From an uncultured Pelagibacteraceae bacterium (lineage in GTDB: Bacteria; Pseudomonadota; Alphaproteobacteria; Pelagibacterales; Pelagibacteraceae): a DNA stretch of 47,713 bases. The stretch spans positions 1 through 47,713 of the forward strand of contig CACMJB010000008.1 in assembly GCA_902613915.1 (NCBI GenBank). Reading direction: 5' to 3'. The notes under the pieces were generated by a model, which made no database searches, was not told the origin of the DNA, and saw nothing but the letters and a program-made list of their open reading frames with translations. Shown one piece after another: positions 29,867-38,370 of the stretch; position 1 is the first letter of the stretch, and each line of letters starts with the position of its first letter. A program made the position numbers and the translations under genes.

Positions 29867-29981
29867 AATTTTTGAATAATTTCTAATTTACTTTATATCT
29901 ATAAGCCTACAACCCCTAATAGTTAGATTTTTCTTTATTAAAATAATTAAATGCTTTAATAAATAATTAATTTCTAAGTTT

Positions 29982-30055
29982 GGCCACGTGGCGGAATGGT
30001 TACGCAGAGGATTGCAAATCCTTTTATCCCAGTTCGATTCTGGGCGTGGCCTCCA
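29982..30055 (+). tRNA. tRNA-Cys (anticodon GCA)
   Basis: Cloverleaf with acceptor GGCCACG/CGTGGCC, anticodon stem AGGAT/ATCCT around TTGCAAA, and T-arm CCCAG TTCGATT CTGGG. Discriminator T and encoded CCA. 74 bases, single copy in the window. It is followed by tRNA-Asn after 46 bases on the same strand. Confidence 0.97.
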
Positions 30056-30101
30056 AAAATTAGTTGTTTTATTTAGTTAAAAAAAGTATGTTGCGATTTA
30101 T

Positions 30102-30177
30102 TCCTCGGTAGCTCAGTTGGTAGAGCAGTTGACTGTTAATCAATTGGTCGCAGGTTCGAGTCCTGCCCGAGGAGCCA
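30102..30177 (+). tRNA. tRNA-Asn (anticodon GTT)
   Basis: Cloverleaf with acceptor TCCTCGG/CCGAGGA, anticodon loop CTGTTAA closed by TTGA/TCAA, and T-loop GTTCGAGTC. Discriminator G and encoded CCA. This is a GUN tRNA and therefore a potential Tgt substrate. Only one base separates its end from the stop codon of the convergent Cro/CI regulator gene. Confidence 0.97.
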
Positions 30178-30178
30178 A

Positions 30179-30544
30179 CTAACCAACTTTTTCAAATTTA
30201 GACGTGTTATTTAAAATCTGTAAAATCTTTTGTTTTTGAGTTGATGAAAGCGATGAGAACGTTCTACTTAAAAATGAGTAATTTAAGTCATCATTTGTAT
30301 CTTCACCTGGGTTTACATCTTTAAATTCTTTATAATCCTCAAAAAAATAAATAATTGGAACTTTTAAAAACTGAGATAATTGCATTAATCTATTTGAACT
30401 TACTCCATTAGTACCTTTTTCGTATTTTTGAATTTGTTGAAAAGTAACATTGATTGCTTGAGCGACCTTTGTCTGGGTTAAACCTAAAGACAATCTTCTC
30501 ATTCTTAATTTTTTACCTAAATGAATATTGAAATTTTCTTCCAT
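30179..30544 (-). CDS. Cro/CI (XRE) family DNA-binding regulator
   Basis: 121 residues. An HTH_3 domain spans about 10-68: LGKKLRMRRLSLGLTQTKVA, then FQQIQKYEKGTNGVSSNRL and LSQFLKVPIIYFF, close to a group of single-domain regulators widespread in alphaproteobacteria. The C-terminal 45 residues are acidic then Ser-rich. A strong ribosome site (AAGGGAG, minus strand) lies 9 bases before the ATG. Targets are unknown; autoregulation is possible. Confidence 0.9.
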   Translation of the reverse strand: MEENFNIHLGKKLRMRRLSLGLTQTKVAQAINVTFQQIQKYEKGTNGVSSNRLMQLSQFLKVPIIYFFEDYKEFKDVNPGEDTNDDLNYSFLSRTFSSLSSTQKQKILQILNNTSKFEKVG

Positions 30545-30593
30545 TAGAACTCCCTTTTTTTTAATTAATTAACCCCATAACGGACAATTAAGC

Positions 30594-30622
30594 AATATAT
30601 AAAAAAAAAAAAATTAACTTAA
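30594..30622 (-). promoter_or_regulatory. Candidate promoter of the Cro/CI regulator
   Basis: On the minus strand, TTAAGT (30622-30617) and TATATT (30599-30594) are 17 bases apart, and the spacer is largely one A/T homopolymer (13 A on the plus strand, 30601-30613). A GGACAA at 30582-30587 near the expected start site has an inverted partner TTGTCC at 30658-30663. It is prediction only; AT-rich DNA gives many chance matches. Confidence 0.35.
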
Positions 30623-30687
30623 AAAATGGTTAAATTTTTAAAAAAACGTATTGACTCTTGTCCAAAAAATATGACTAAATTTTAGTA

Positions 30688-31371
30688 TTATCTCTTTTCT
30701 TTTAATCTATATTCCCAAAATCCAGTTTTATCAAAAGCAGCTTTAACCCAAAGATATGTGTCTTCTTCATACCAGATATCTATATTTAACTTTTTATCCT
30801 TCGATAAACTAGGATCAGTTGAACTAAAATTAAATTTAAGTGTTTTGTAAGTTTTATCTCCAAAAGTAACGTCTTCCTTTCCTAAAAATTCAACTTTTTG
30901 TTCAATAATCCTTCCTGAAACAGCACTAATTTGAGCTTTCTTTTGAACAATTTCATGGTTCCACCAAGTACCAATTATAAAATCTTTATCAGCTTTCCCT
31001 TTATAGGACGATCCGTCTATGATCAAATTCTTATCAGTAGTATCAATAGAAATATTTACATATTTTTCTTTTTTATTTTGATTAGTTTCTGAACTAAAAC
31101 CAGAAAAAACACCGTTAGTGTATTCCTCTTGGCCTGTAGCGTAATATTGATACAAATTTATACCTAATTTTGTAATATTAAATCTTATTTCACTATCAAT
31201 TATTAAATTTTGACCCTCTCGTTTGAAATCAAATTTATGGTAGCCTATTGGGGTATTATTTCTAAATAATTCATATTCTAGGTAATTTAATTTAGCATAA
31301 TGATCGACGTGGCTAAATGTTTTAAAACTGATTGAAGAAAATATTAAAATTGAAAGTAAAAGTTTTTTCAT
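30688..31371 (-). CDS. Secreted protein of unknown function, DUF6134/DUF3108-like
   Basis: 227 residues with a signal peptide at about 1-20 (MKKLLLSILIFSSISFKTFS). The mature part is beta-rich: YELFRNNTPIGYHKFDFKREG, then GINLYQYYATGQEEY, WWNHEIV, and the C-terminal IDIWYEEDTYLWVKAAF. This layout recalls the DUF6134/DUF3108 periplasmic families, but the assignment is by impression only. Its start is 12 bases from that of cysK on the other strand. No catalytic motif seen. Confidence 0.7.
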   Translation of the reverse strand: MKKLLLSILIFSSISFKTFSHVDHYAKLNYLEYELFRNNTPIGYHKFDFKREGQNLIIDSEIRFNITKLGINLYQYYATGQEEYTNGVFSGFSSETNQNKKEKYVNISIDTTDKNLIIDGSSYKGKADKDFIIGTWWNHEIVQKKAQISAVSGRIIEQKVEFLGKEDVTFGDKTYKTLKFNFSSTDPSLSKDKKLNIDIWYEEDTYLWVKAAFDKTGFWEYRLKEKR

Positions 31372-31376
31372 ATATT
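31350..31376 (+). promoter_or_regulatory. Candidate leaderless promoter of cysK
   Basis: TTGAAA (31350-31355) and TATATT (31371-31376), spacer 15. The -10 element ends 7 bases before the cysK ATG, so transcription would begin at or next to the start codon. The promoter lies within the signal-peptide codons of the divergent gene. The spacer is shorter than ideal. Confidence 0.4.
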
Positions 31377-31383
31377 TAGTGAT

Positions 31384-32379
31384 ATGGAAACAAACTCAGT
31401 TATTTCGCAGATTGGAAATACACCATTAGTAAGATTAAAACAAGCCTCAGAATTAACAGGTTGCCATATTTACGGTAAGGCTGAATATTTTAATCCAGGG
31501 GAGTCTGTAAAAGATCGAGCTGCATTATTTATTGTTAAAGACGCCTTAAAAAGGAAATTAATATCAAAAGGCGGAACTATAGTTGAAGGAACCGCAGGTA
31601 ATACCGGTATTGGGTTAGCAGTGGTCTGTAAAGAATATGGTTTAAATTTAAAGATTGTCATTCCTAAAACCCAATCTATTGAAAAAAAAGAAACTTTAAA
31701 AGAATTAGGTGCTGAACTAATTGAAGTTGATGCTGTTCCTTACGCGGATCCAAAAAACTATATAAAGCAATCAAAACAAATAGCTGAGGATTTGAATAAA
31801 ACTAACTCTAGTGGTGTTTATTGGGCTAACCAATTCGACAATATTGTAAATACGGAATCTCATATTCAAACAACAGCTGAAGAAATATGGAGTCAAACAG
31901 CTGGATCTGTAGACGGTTTTACTTGTGCAGTGGGTACTGGGGGTACATTAGCAGGCGTATCAATTGGTTTAAAAAATAAAAATAAAAATATTAAAATTGC
32001 ACTATCAGACCCAATGGGATCATCTTTATACTCACATATCAAAAATAATAAGCTTGAGAGCACTGGGAGTTCAATAACAGAAGGTATTGGAACAGGGAGA
32101 ATTACAAAGAATTTCGATAAAGCGCTAGTAGATGAGGCTTTTCAAACAGATGATACAGAAGCATTAAATATTGTCTTTGATTTAATTGAAAAACAAAAAA
32201 TCGTATTAGGTGGATCCTCAGGGATTAATATCGCTGGAGCAATTAAATTAGCTAAGAAAATGGGTCCTGGTAAAACTATCGTTACTATCTTATGTGATCA
32301 CGGAAAAAGATATGCCAGCAAGATATTCAATAAAGAGTTTTTAAAAAGTAAAAATTTACCTATACCAAAATTTTTATAA
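31384..32379 (+). CDS. cysK: Cysteine synthase A (O-acetylserine sulfhydrylase)
   Basis: PLP enzyme making cysteine from O-acetylserine and sulfide, 331 residues. It shows [10 protein letters not shown], the PLP lysine in [13 protein letters not shown], the substrate loop [13 protein letters not shown], the phosphate-binding GTGGTLAG, and [11 protein letters not shown]. It is convergent with the ABC ATPase gene, overlapping its stop by 6 bases. There is no Shine-Dalgarno and only 12 bases to the divergent start codon, so a leaderless mRNA is likely. Confidence 0.92.
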   Translation: METNSVISQIGNTPLVRLKQASELTGCHIYGKAEYFNPGESVKDRAALFIVKDALKRKLISKGGTIVEGTAGNTGIGLAVVCKEYGLNLKIVIPKTQSIEKKETLKELGAELIEVDAVPYADPKNYIKQSKQIAEDLNKTNSSGVYWANQFDNIVNTESHIQTTAEEIWSQTAGSVDGFTCAVGTGGTLAGVSIGLKNKNKNIKIALSDPMGSSLYSHIKNNKLESTGSSITEGIGTGRITKNFDKALVDEAFQTDDTEALNIVFDLIEKQKIVLGGSSGINIAGAIKLAKKMGPGKTIVTILCDHGKRYASKIFNKEFLKSKNLPIPKFL

Positions 32380-33105
32380 TATTTGACTTAAGAATAGTTT
32401 CGTTCGATCAGATTTAGGATTTTCAAAGAATTCTTTTGTTTTAGCTCTTTCTACAATTTTACCTTCATCCATGAAAATCATATAATCAGCAACTTCTTTG
32501 GCGAATCCCATTTCGTGTGTCACAACTATCATTGTCATTCCACCTTTTGCTAAATCAACCATCACATCTAAAACTTCTTTAATCATTTCTGGATCTAATG
32601 CAGATGTTGGTTCATCAAATAACATTATTTTGGGTTCCATGCACAAAGCTCTTGCTATTGCAGCACGTTGTTGTTGACCACCTGAAAGTTGTCCAGGGAA
32701 CTTCAATGCCTGATCATCAATTTGAACTCTTTTTAAATTATTCATTGCTATTTCTTCAGCTTGTTTTTTTGGAAGTTTTTTAACCCATATAGGTGCTAAA
32801 GAACAATTATCTAAAATAGATAAGTGAGGAAATAAGTTAAATTGTTGAAATACCATTCCAACTTCAGCTCTTATTTTTTCAATATTTTTTGTGCTCTCAG
32901 AAAGTTCTGTGCCATCAACAATAATATTTCCTTCTTGGTGCTCTTCTAATCTATTAACACATCTAATTAGCGTTGACTTACCAGATCCAGATGGCCCACA
33001 TATAACAATTTTTTCTTGTGGAGCTACTTCAAGGTTTATGTCCTTTAGAACTTGAAACTTATCAAACCATTTATTTACATTTTTAAGTTCAATTATTTTT
33101 GACAT
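32374..33105 (-). CDS. aapP: General L-amino acid ABC transporter, ATP-binding protein
   Basis: Cytoplasmic ATPase of the AapJQMP importer, 243 residues. Walker [10 protein letters not shown] at about 36-44, Q-loop [12 protein letters not shown], signature [15 protein letters not shown], Walker [15 protein letters not shown], and the switch VVTHEMGFA. Two bases after aapM. The polar amino-acid class (GlnQ/AapP) is clear. Confidence 0.95.
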   Translation of the reverse strand: MSKIIELKNVNKWFDKFQVLKDINLEVAPQEKIVICGPSGSGKSTLIRCVNRLEEHQEGNIIVDGTELSESTKNIEKIRAEVGMVFQQFNLFPHLSILDNCSLAPIWVKKLPKKQAEEIAMNNLKRVQIDDQALKFPGQLSGGQQQRAAIARALCMEPKIMLFDEPTSALDPEMIKEVLDVMVDLAKGGMTMIVVTHEMGFAKEVADYMIFMDEGKIVERAKTKEFFENPKSDRTKLFLSQIL

Positions 33106-33107
33106 AA

Positions 33108-34361
33108 TTATCTTTCTGTACTTAATTTTCTCTCTAAATTTTGACTGTATCTACTCATTGCATAACATATTACCCAGAAAACTAAACCTGCAAAAACATA
33201 GCCCTCCATTGCCATTCCAAGCCATTTTGGATTAGTTTTTGCTAAACCTATCATACCTGCTAATTCCATCAACCCTACAACAAAAATTAATGGCGTATCT
33301 TTTACTAAAGCTAGAAGAGTATTTGCTATTCCAGGTATCACTAATTTAAGTGCTTGAGGCAAAATTATTAGCGCGTTCATTCTCCAGTAGCCCATTCCTA
33401 AAGATTTAGCAGCTTCGTATTGACCTTTTGGTAAAGCTTGTAACCCTCCTCTTACAACCTCCGCCATATAAGCTGCTTCAAATAATGTAATTGCTATCAA
33501 AACTCTAATTAATTTATCAATAAAAGTACCATCAGGTAGAAACATAGGAAACATTACAGCTGACATAAATAAAACTGTAATTAAAGGAACTCCTCTCCAA
33601 AGTTCTATAAAACCTATGGAAATATATTTGATTGCTGGTAAAGAAGATCTTCTTCCTAGGGCTAAAATTACACCAATTGGAAAACAAAAAAGTATTGCAA
33701 AAGCAGAAATAATAAAAGTTAATGAAAGGCCGCCCCAAGCAGCACTTTCTACATACTCTAGTCCAAAACTTCCACCTGAAATAAGTTTAATTCCTAGAAA
33801 TGGGAAAACGAAAACTAGGAACAAGATAAAATATTTTTTAAGTTTTTGAGATACAAAAAATGAAACTCCAACAACAGCAAATAAGATTAGGAAAGCAGTA
33901 TTTATTCTCCATTGTTCAGCATCAGGATAAAGACCGTACATAAACCTATTAAACCAAACTTTTATAAAAACCCAACATGCACCATCACCTGTACAATCAT
34001 CTTTTGAATTACCTACAAAATTAGCCTCTAAAATAAACCAGTCCAACATTGGAGGAATAGATTTTATAATAATGAAAATTGTGAAAAGTGTTAATAAAGC
34101 ATTAAAATTACTAGAGTTTATATTTTTATTTAAAACATCTAAAGAACGAACACCGCTAAACTCAATTCTGATAAGGTAAAATCCAATAAAGCCTAATATC
34201 AATGGTAAAAAATAGCTTAATTGAGAAGGCAAAAAACCCATTAAATTAAAATTAAAAAAAGCGTTAACAAAAACATCTAAAAAACTTAAAGATGCAAGTG
34301 ATAAACCTATAGGAACATAAGTTTTAATATTATCTTTTGAAGGCTTTGCAATTAAATTCAT
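33108..34361 (-). CDS. aapM: General L-amino acid ABC transporter, permease AapM
   Basis: Inner-membrane permease, 417 residues. The conserved HEAA-type domain lies in the C-terminal half: [31 protein letters not shown], and the EAA-like loop [21 protein letters not shown]. An N-terminal extension with several helices and a periplasmic loop around [16 protein letters not shown] is typical of AapM, which is longer than HisM-type permeases. It overlaps aapQ by one base. Confidence 0.93.
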   Translation of the reverse strand: MNLIAKPSKDNIKTYVPIGLSLASLSFLDVFVNAFFNFNLMGFLPSQLSYFLPLILGFIGFYLIRIEFSGVRSLDVLNKNINSSNFNALLTLFTIFIIIKSIPPMLDWFILEANFVGNSKDDCTGDGACWVFIKVWFNRFMYGLYPDAEQWRINTAFLILFAVVGVSFFVSQKLKKYFILFLVFVFPFLGIKLISGGSFGLEYVESAAWGGLSLTFIISAFAILFCFPIGVILALGRRSSLPAIKYISIGFIELWRGVPLITVLFMSAVMFPMFLPDGTFIDKLIRVLIAITLFEAAYMAEVVRGGLQALPKGQYEAAKSLGMGYWRMNALIILPQALKLVIPGIANTLLALVKDTPLIFVVGLMELAGMIGLAKTNPKWLGMAMEGYVFAGLVFWVICYAMSRYSQNLERKLSTER

Positions 34362-35536
34362 TATTTTTCCTTTATCGCCATTTTTTTATTATACCAATTC
34401 ATAAATATTGAAATTGAAATACTTAAAGTTAAATAAGTAAGCATAGTGATCGAAATTATTTCAATAGCTCTACCAGTTTGCATTAGGGCAGTTCCCGCGA
34501 AAACTAATACTATATCTGGATAAGCAATAGCGGCTGCTAATGAGGAATTTTTTGTTAAATTTAAATACTGATTTGTAGTTGGTGGAATAATTATTCTCAA
34601 TGCTTGAGGCATCACTACGAGTTTTAAAATTTGATTTTTATTTAATCCTATACTTGCTGCAGCTTCTTTTTGACCTTTTCCAACTCCTAAGATTCCAGCT
34701 CTTACATTTTCAGCAATGAATGTAGCAGTGTACATTGATAAAGCTAAAGCTAGTGCAATTAATTCTGGAATAATGCTAACACCACCCGCATACGTAAATA
34801 CTGTAGGAGAGAGTTGTTTTAAAACAGGATATTCAAACGTAAGAGATACTCCAAGAAAAAGAAATGTAATTAAAGGTATTAGTATTAATGTTGCTAAAGA
34901 AATAATTGTTGTTGGTATTTGTTTTCCAAATTGTTCTCTTTGTTTTGTTGCATAAGAATTAATAAAATAAATTGCTATAAACGCTGCTATTACGGATAAA
35001 AGGAAAATATTAAAATTAGTCCATATAAATTTTGGAACATACCAACCTTTAATTGTTAAAAATGAAATATCATAAAAATTTATACCATTTTCAGGTAAAG
35101 GTAATGCTCTTAAAGCTGCAAAATACCAGAAAAATATTTGCAAGATTAAAGGAATGTTTCTAAAGATTTCTACATACCATTCTGCTACTTTAGCTATCAA
35201 GTAATTATCTGATAGTCTTGATATACCCACTACTACTCCTATAATTGTTGCAAAAAATATTCCAATTGCTGAGACTAAAATTGTATTTAATAATCCTACT
35301 AAAAATGCTCTTCCGTATGAATGCGAACCATCATATTCGATCATTGAAAATGTAATATCAAATGATGCTTCTTGATTTAAAAAACCAAAGCCAAATGATA
35401 TTCCTCTGTTACCCATATTAATTTGAGCATTAGTTGCAAAGTAAATAATTACAGAAAGTAAAGCTAAAACAGTTATTGCTTGAGGAATTAAATCCCTTGC
35501 TTTTTTGTTTTCAATATTGAATTTTTTAAAAATCAT
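34361..35536 (-). CDS. aapQ: General L-amino acid ABC transporter, permease AapQ
   Basis: Permease partner of AapM, 391 residues, with GFGFLNQEASFDI and YGRAFLVGLLNTILVSAIGIF near the N-terminus, WYVEIFRNIPLILQIFFWYF, and the EAA-like loop NVRAGILGVGKGQKEAAASIG. A long periplasmic/linker part lies between helices. Its ATG overlaps the stop of the small CxxC protein gene by one base (TAATG), so the insert and aapQ are translationally coupled. Confidence 0.93.
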   Translation of the reverse strand: MIFKKFNIENKKARDLIPQAITVLALLSVIIYFATNAQINMGNRGISFGFGFLNQEASFDITFSMIEYDGSHSYGRAFLVGLLNTILVSAIGIFFATIIGVVVGISRLSDNYLIAKVAEWYVEIFRNIPLILQIFFWYFAALRALPLPENGINFYDISFLTIKGWYVPKFIWTNFNIFLLSVIAAFIAIYFINSYATKQREQFGKQIPTTIISLATLILIPLITFLFLGVSLTFEYPVLKQLSPTVFTYAGGVSIIPELIALALALSMYTATFIAENVRAGILGVGKGQKEAAASIGLNKNQILKLVVMPQALRIIIPPTTNQYLNLTKNSSLAAAIAYPDIVLVFAGTALMQTGRAIEIISITMLTYLTLSISISIFMNWYNKKMAIKEK

Positions 35537-35904
35537 TAAAATGTTTTAAGTGTTAAGAACCCAGGATTTTTATCTAAAAATGAAGTTGCTTCATTAATGT
35601 TGTTAATTGAATTTGAAGTTTTTTTTATTTCACCATATTTGAAACCTGTTTTTTCAACTACTCTTTTAAAATCAGCTTCAGTTATTTTACCGTCGTTTGG
35701 AACGCTTACAATTCCTAGTCCTTTTTCCCATGATACTGTAATTGATACATTTGAGCCAAACTCATCTTTAAAAGCTTTAGCTAATTTTTTTTGACATTCA
35801 ATACAAAACATCCCTTCGACACTTCCCATAATTGACTCAGCTGCTTTTAAATTTGTAAAACTTAAAATTATCAAAGAGAGTGCTAAAATTTTGATTTTTT
35901 TCAT
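35536..35904 (-). CDS. Secreted small protein with HMA-like CxxC motif, inside the aap operon
   Basis: 122 residues. A signal peptide covers about 1-21 (ending NLKA/A). The mature protein begins with an HMA-like segment, GSVEGMFCIECQKKLAKAF, with Cys34 and Cys37 in the GMxCxxC arrangement of MerP/CopZ-type metal-binding domains, followed by SVPNDGKITEADFKRVVEKTGF as in that fold. A tail of about 35 residues has no recognised domain. Periplasmic metal or thiol chemistry is the obvious guess; no function is proven. It lies between aapJ and aapQ, after a terminator hairpin. Confidence 0.85.
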   Translation of the reverse strand: MKKIKILALSLIILSFTNLKAAESIMGSVEGMFCIECQKKLAKAFKDEFGSNVSITVSWEKGLGIVSVPNDGKITEADFKRVVEKTGFKYGEIKKTSNSINNINEATSFLDKNPGFLTLKTF

Positions 35905-35917
35905 TATCTATTAGAGT

Positions 35918-35950
35918 AAAAAAAAGGGCCAGATAAATCCAGCCCTTTTT
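35918..35950 (-). terminator. Intrinsic terminator / attenuator after aapJ
   Basis: Read on the minus strand: AAAAAGGGC (35950-35942), a 12-base loop, then GCCCTTTTT (35929-35921) continuing into more T. The stem is 9 bp and perfect, with a GC core and a U tract. It sits 14 bases past the aapJ stop and before the CxxC gene. It would give more aapJ mRNA than transporter mRNA, as is common for binding-protein genes. Confidence 0.85.
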
Positions 35951-35964
35951 AATTTTATTAGCAA

Positions 35965-37011
35965 TTATCTTGCTGGTGGTACGTAAAGAATTCCACCTTT
36001 AGTCCATAATTGATTTGGACCTCTATTAGGTAAAATTCCAGTATCAGCTATGTGTTTTTTATAGCTTTCACCGTAGTTACCAACTTGCTCGATAATTCTT
36101 AAGCTCCACTCGTTATCTAAACCGAATGCTGCACCTAATTCTCCTTCAGATCCCACTAATCTTTTGATTGCAGGGTTTTCAGAGTCTTTTAGGCTAGAAG
36201 CGTTTGATGAATTAACACCGTACTCTTCTGCTTCGATCATAGTATTAAGAGACCATCTTACGATATCTTCCCATACTGCATCCCCTTGTCTTACAACAGG
36301 ACCTAATGGTTCTTTAGAAATCGTTTCAGGTAATACTTTGTGCTCATCTGGATTTGACATTTTAGTTCTTTGTGCCGCTAAACCAGATTTATCTGTAGTG
36401 TAAGTATCACATCTTCCAGCATCATAAGCTTGAACAACTTCGTCTGCTTTTTCAAACGCGATTGGTTCGTAACTTATGTTTTTAGAGTTAAAGAAGTCTC
36501 TCATGTTAAGCTCGGTAGTTGTACCTGTGTTTGTACAAGCAGAAATACCGTTTTTGAAATCATTCACAGAATTAATTCCAGAATTCTTTCTTACCATGAA
36601 ACCTTGTCCATCATAAAAGTTCACACCAACGAAAGTTAAGCCAATGTCAGCATCTCTTGATAATGTCCAAGTTGTGTTACGTGCAAGTACATCGATTTCA
36701 CCTGATGTTAATGCCGTAAATCTTTCTTTAGCACTTAATGGAGTGTATTTAACTTTGTCAGCATCGCCTAATACAGCAGCTGCAACAGCTCTACATACAT
36801 CTACATCAATACCAGTCCAGTTACCAGATGCATCAGCATTTGAGAAACCAGGAAGACCTTGTGAAACACCACATTTCACAAAACCAGCTTTCTTAGTATT
36901 GTCTAATGTTTTTGATTTTTTTGAACCAGCTCCACCTCCGCCTTGGCCGCAAGCGACTAAAAGCAAAGAAGCAAATCCAACTAAAATCCAAGTTTTGATA
37001 GATTTGATCAT
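35965..37011 (-). CDS. aapJ: General L-amino acid ABC transporter, substrate-binding protein, predicted lipoprotein
   Basis: AapJ/YhdW-type binding protein, 348 residues from the ATG at 37011. That start has a ribosome site AGAGGA about 10 bases upstream and gives a proper signal; an upstream TTG at 37044 is less likely. Family blocks: CGVSQGLPGFSNADASGNW, FYDGQGFMVRKNSG, FEKADEVVQAYDAGRCDTYT, SKEPLGPVVRQGD. The signal ends in LLLVAC, a good lipobox with Cys21, then a Gly-rich linker, implying lipid anchoring. It is first in its operon and probably the most expressed gene in this part of the window. Confidence 0.94.
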   Translation of the reverse strand: MIKSIKTWILVGFASLLLVACGQGGGGAGSKKSKTLDNTKKAGFVKCGVSQGLPGFSNADASGNWTGIDVDVCRAVAAAVLGDADKVKYTPLSAKERFTALTSGEIDVLARNTTWTLSRDADIGLTFVGVNFYDGQGFMVRKNSGINSVNDFKNGISACTNTGTTTELNMRDFFNSKNISYEPIAFEKADEVVQAYDAGRCDTYTTDKSGLAAQRTKMSNPDEHKVLPETISKEPLGPVVRQGDAVWEDIVRWSLNTMIEAEEYGVNSSNASSLKDSENPAIKRLVGSEGELGAAFGLDNEWSLRIIEQVGNYGESYKKHIADTGILPNRGPNQLWTKGGILYVPPAR

Positions 37012-37047
37012 ATTAATGATTTCCTCTTGAGTTATTGTTAACAATAT

Positions 37048-37068
37048 TTTTGAATTAAGAATTCAAAA
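37048..37068 (-). repeat. Perfect inverted repeat in the aapJ leader
   Basis: TTTTGAATT, a 3-base loop, then AATTCAAAA: 9 bp perfect. With the promoter predicted at 37076-37104, this would be the first 21 or so bases of the aapJ mRNA, forming a 5'-terminal hairpin, which in other bacteria protects mRNA from RNase E. It could also be a regulator-binding palindrome. Confidence 0.6.
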
Positions 37069-37075
37069 CGGGCGG

Positions 37076-37104
37076 ATTATGATTCATTTCAGGTTAAAAT
37101 TCAA
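37076..37104 (-). promoter_or_regulatory. Candidate promoter of the aap operon
   Basis: Minus strand TTGAAT (37104-37099), 17-base spacer, CATAAT (37081-37076). The expected start is near 37069, just before the inverted repeat. The 161-base gap between zapE and aapJ is one of the longest in the window, in keeping with an independent promoter. Confidence 0.5.
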
Positions 37105-37172
37105 ATTGAGAAAGATACTATATATGGTATTACTAGGAAGATACAAACTAAATGAGAAAATTTACAACTCAA

Positions 37173-38210
37173 TTAACTTTTAAAACTAACAGTCATCTCA
37201 TAAAGTCTACTAAGTGCTCGCTTAAATGTTTCTTTATGTAATTTTGATGAACCTAAAAGTTCTAAACTATTTTCACAAGAAATAGTAAGCTTAATGTTCT
37301 TTTCGTAAAGAATATCAATCAAAGTAATAAATCTTAACTGTTGATTTGAATTTACGTCGTTAAAAACTGGAATATTTAAAATAAATACATGTTTGCTAAC
37401 ATTAGCTATATTAATGTAATCTTCACTACCAAGTTTTTTATCACACAAATCATTAAAATTAAATTTAGCTATCCCCTCATAAAAATTATCAATCAAAAAC
37501 TTTCTTCCTTTAGTCTCAATATTTTGTGGTTCTCTTTTTTTATCTCTAGTTAAAATTCTAAAATTTTGATTTATTTTGAATGTAGTTTTTTCGTTAAGAG
37601 GATAGTAAATTCTTCTAAAGTTTTCTAAGTTTTGTTTTCTATAATCGTCATCCAAAACTAGTTCTTTTTGAATAGAATTTTTTTTTATAATTTCAATAAA
37701 GGGTAAAAACTGATCTCTTTGAAGACCATCTTTATAAAGGTCATTTAGTTTAATATTTGTAGTAATTATTATCTTAATATTTTCTTTAAAAATCACTTCA
37801 AATAATTTTCCTAAAATCATAGCATCAACAATATTAGTAACTTGAAATTCATCTAGATAAATTAAATCATATTTTTGTTTTAAGATTTTGACAAAATTTG
37901 TAATAGAGTTATCATTTTTTTCTTTATGTCTATAATTGTGAAAATTAATCATAAATTCATTGAAATGCATTCTCACCTTTTTATTTTCAATTTTGCTATA
38001 AAGAAAATTTAATACCATTGTTTTTCCGACCCCTACTCCTCCGTGTAAATAAAAACAAAGTTTTGTACTTTTTTTAAATATGTTTAAAAATTTTTTTTTA
38101 GAATTTATAAAATCTTCTAGTAAATCTAAAATTTCTACTTGTTTTGGATTTATTTCGAATTGATTAATTTGACAAAATTTTAAAAAGGATTGTTGTAATT
38201 TTCCGCTCAT
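37173..38210 (-). CDS. zapE: Cell division protein ZapE / AFG1-like ATPase
   Basis: 345-residue P-loop ATPase. Walker A GGVGVGKT at 57-64, Walker B DLIYLDEFQVTNIVDAMIL, sensor-type IIITTNIKLNDLYKDGLQRDQFLPFI, and the family's C-terminal RALSRLYEM. ZapE acts at the division ring in E. coli. Relatives often have it near sucA/mdh genes; here it stands between the aap operon and tRNA-Arg. Confidence 0.92.
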   Translation of the reverse strand: MSGKLQQSFLKFCQINQFEINPKQVEILDLLEDFINSKKKFLNIFKKSTKLCFYLHGGVGVGKTMVLNFLYSKIENKKVRMHFNEFMINFHNYRHKEKNDNSITNFVKILKQKYDLIYLDEFQVTNIVDAMILGKLFEVIFKENIKIIITTNIKLNDLYKDGLQRDQFLPFIEIIKKNSIQKELVLDDDYRKQNLENFRRIYYPLNEKTTFKINQNFRILTRDKKREPQNIETKGRKFLIDNFYEGIAKFNFNDLCDKKLGSEDYINIANVSKHVFILNIPVFNDVNSNQQLRFITLIDILYEKNIKLTISCENSLELLGSSKLHKETFKRALSRLYEMTVSFKS

Positions 38211-38266
38211 TTGTAAGGTTTTATCAAAGGCGATATTAAATCCAAATCAAATATTCAAAAAAATGA

Positions 38267-38343
38267 TGGCGCGCCCTGAAGGATTCGAACCTACGACCCT
38301 CGGTTTAGAAAACCGATGCTCTATCCAGCTGAGCTAAGGGCGC
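38267..38343 (-). tRNA. tRNA-Arg (anticodon TCT)
   Basis: Minus-strand cloverleaf: acceptor GCGCCCT/AGGGCGC, D-arm TTAGCTCAGCTGGATAGAGC, anticodon stem TCGGT/ACCGA with loop TTTCTAA, T-loop GTTCGAATC. Discriminator G, CCA encoded. It reads AGA, the favoured Arg codon in this AT-rich sequence. It lies 27 bases after the small ORF that ends the iron operon, on the same strand. Confidence 0.97.
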
Positions 38344-38370
38344 AACTTGATTAATATATATTAAATTATA

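Noticed and set aside
31372-31383. Riboswitch upstream of cysK
   Set aside because: There are only 12 bases before the divergent gene, and no structured leader is possible without invading its coding sequence.
36644-37030. 128-residue open frame on the plus strand across aapJ
   Set aside because: It lies wholly opposite a well-conserved gene, has no recognisable domain and mirrors the codon pattern of aapJ.
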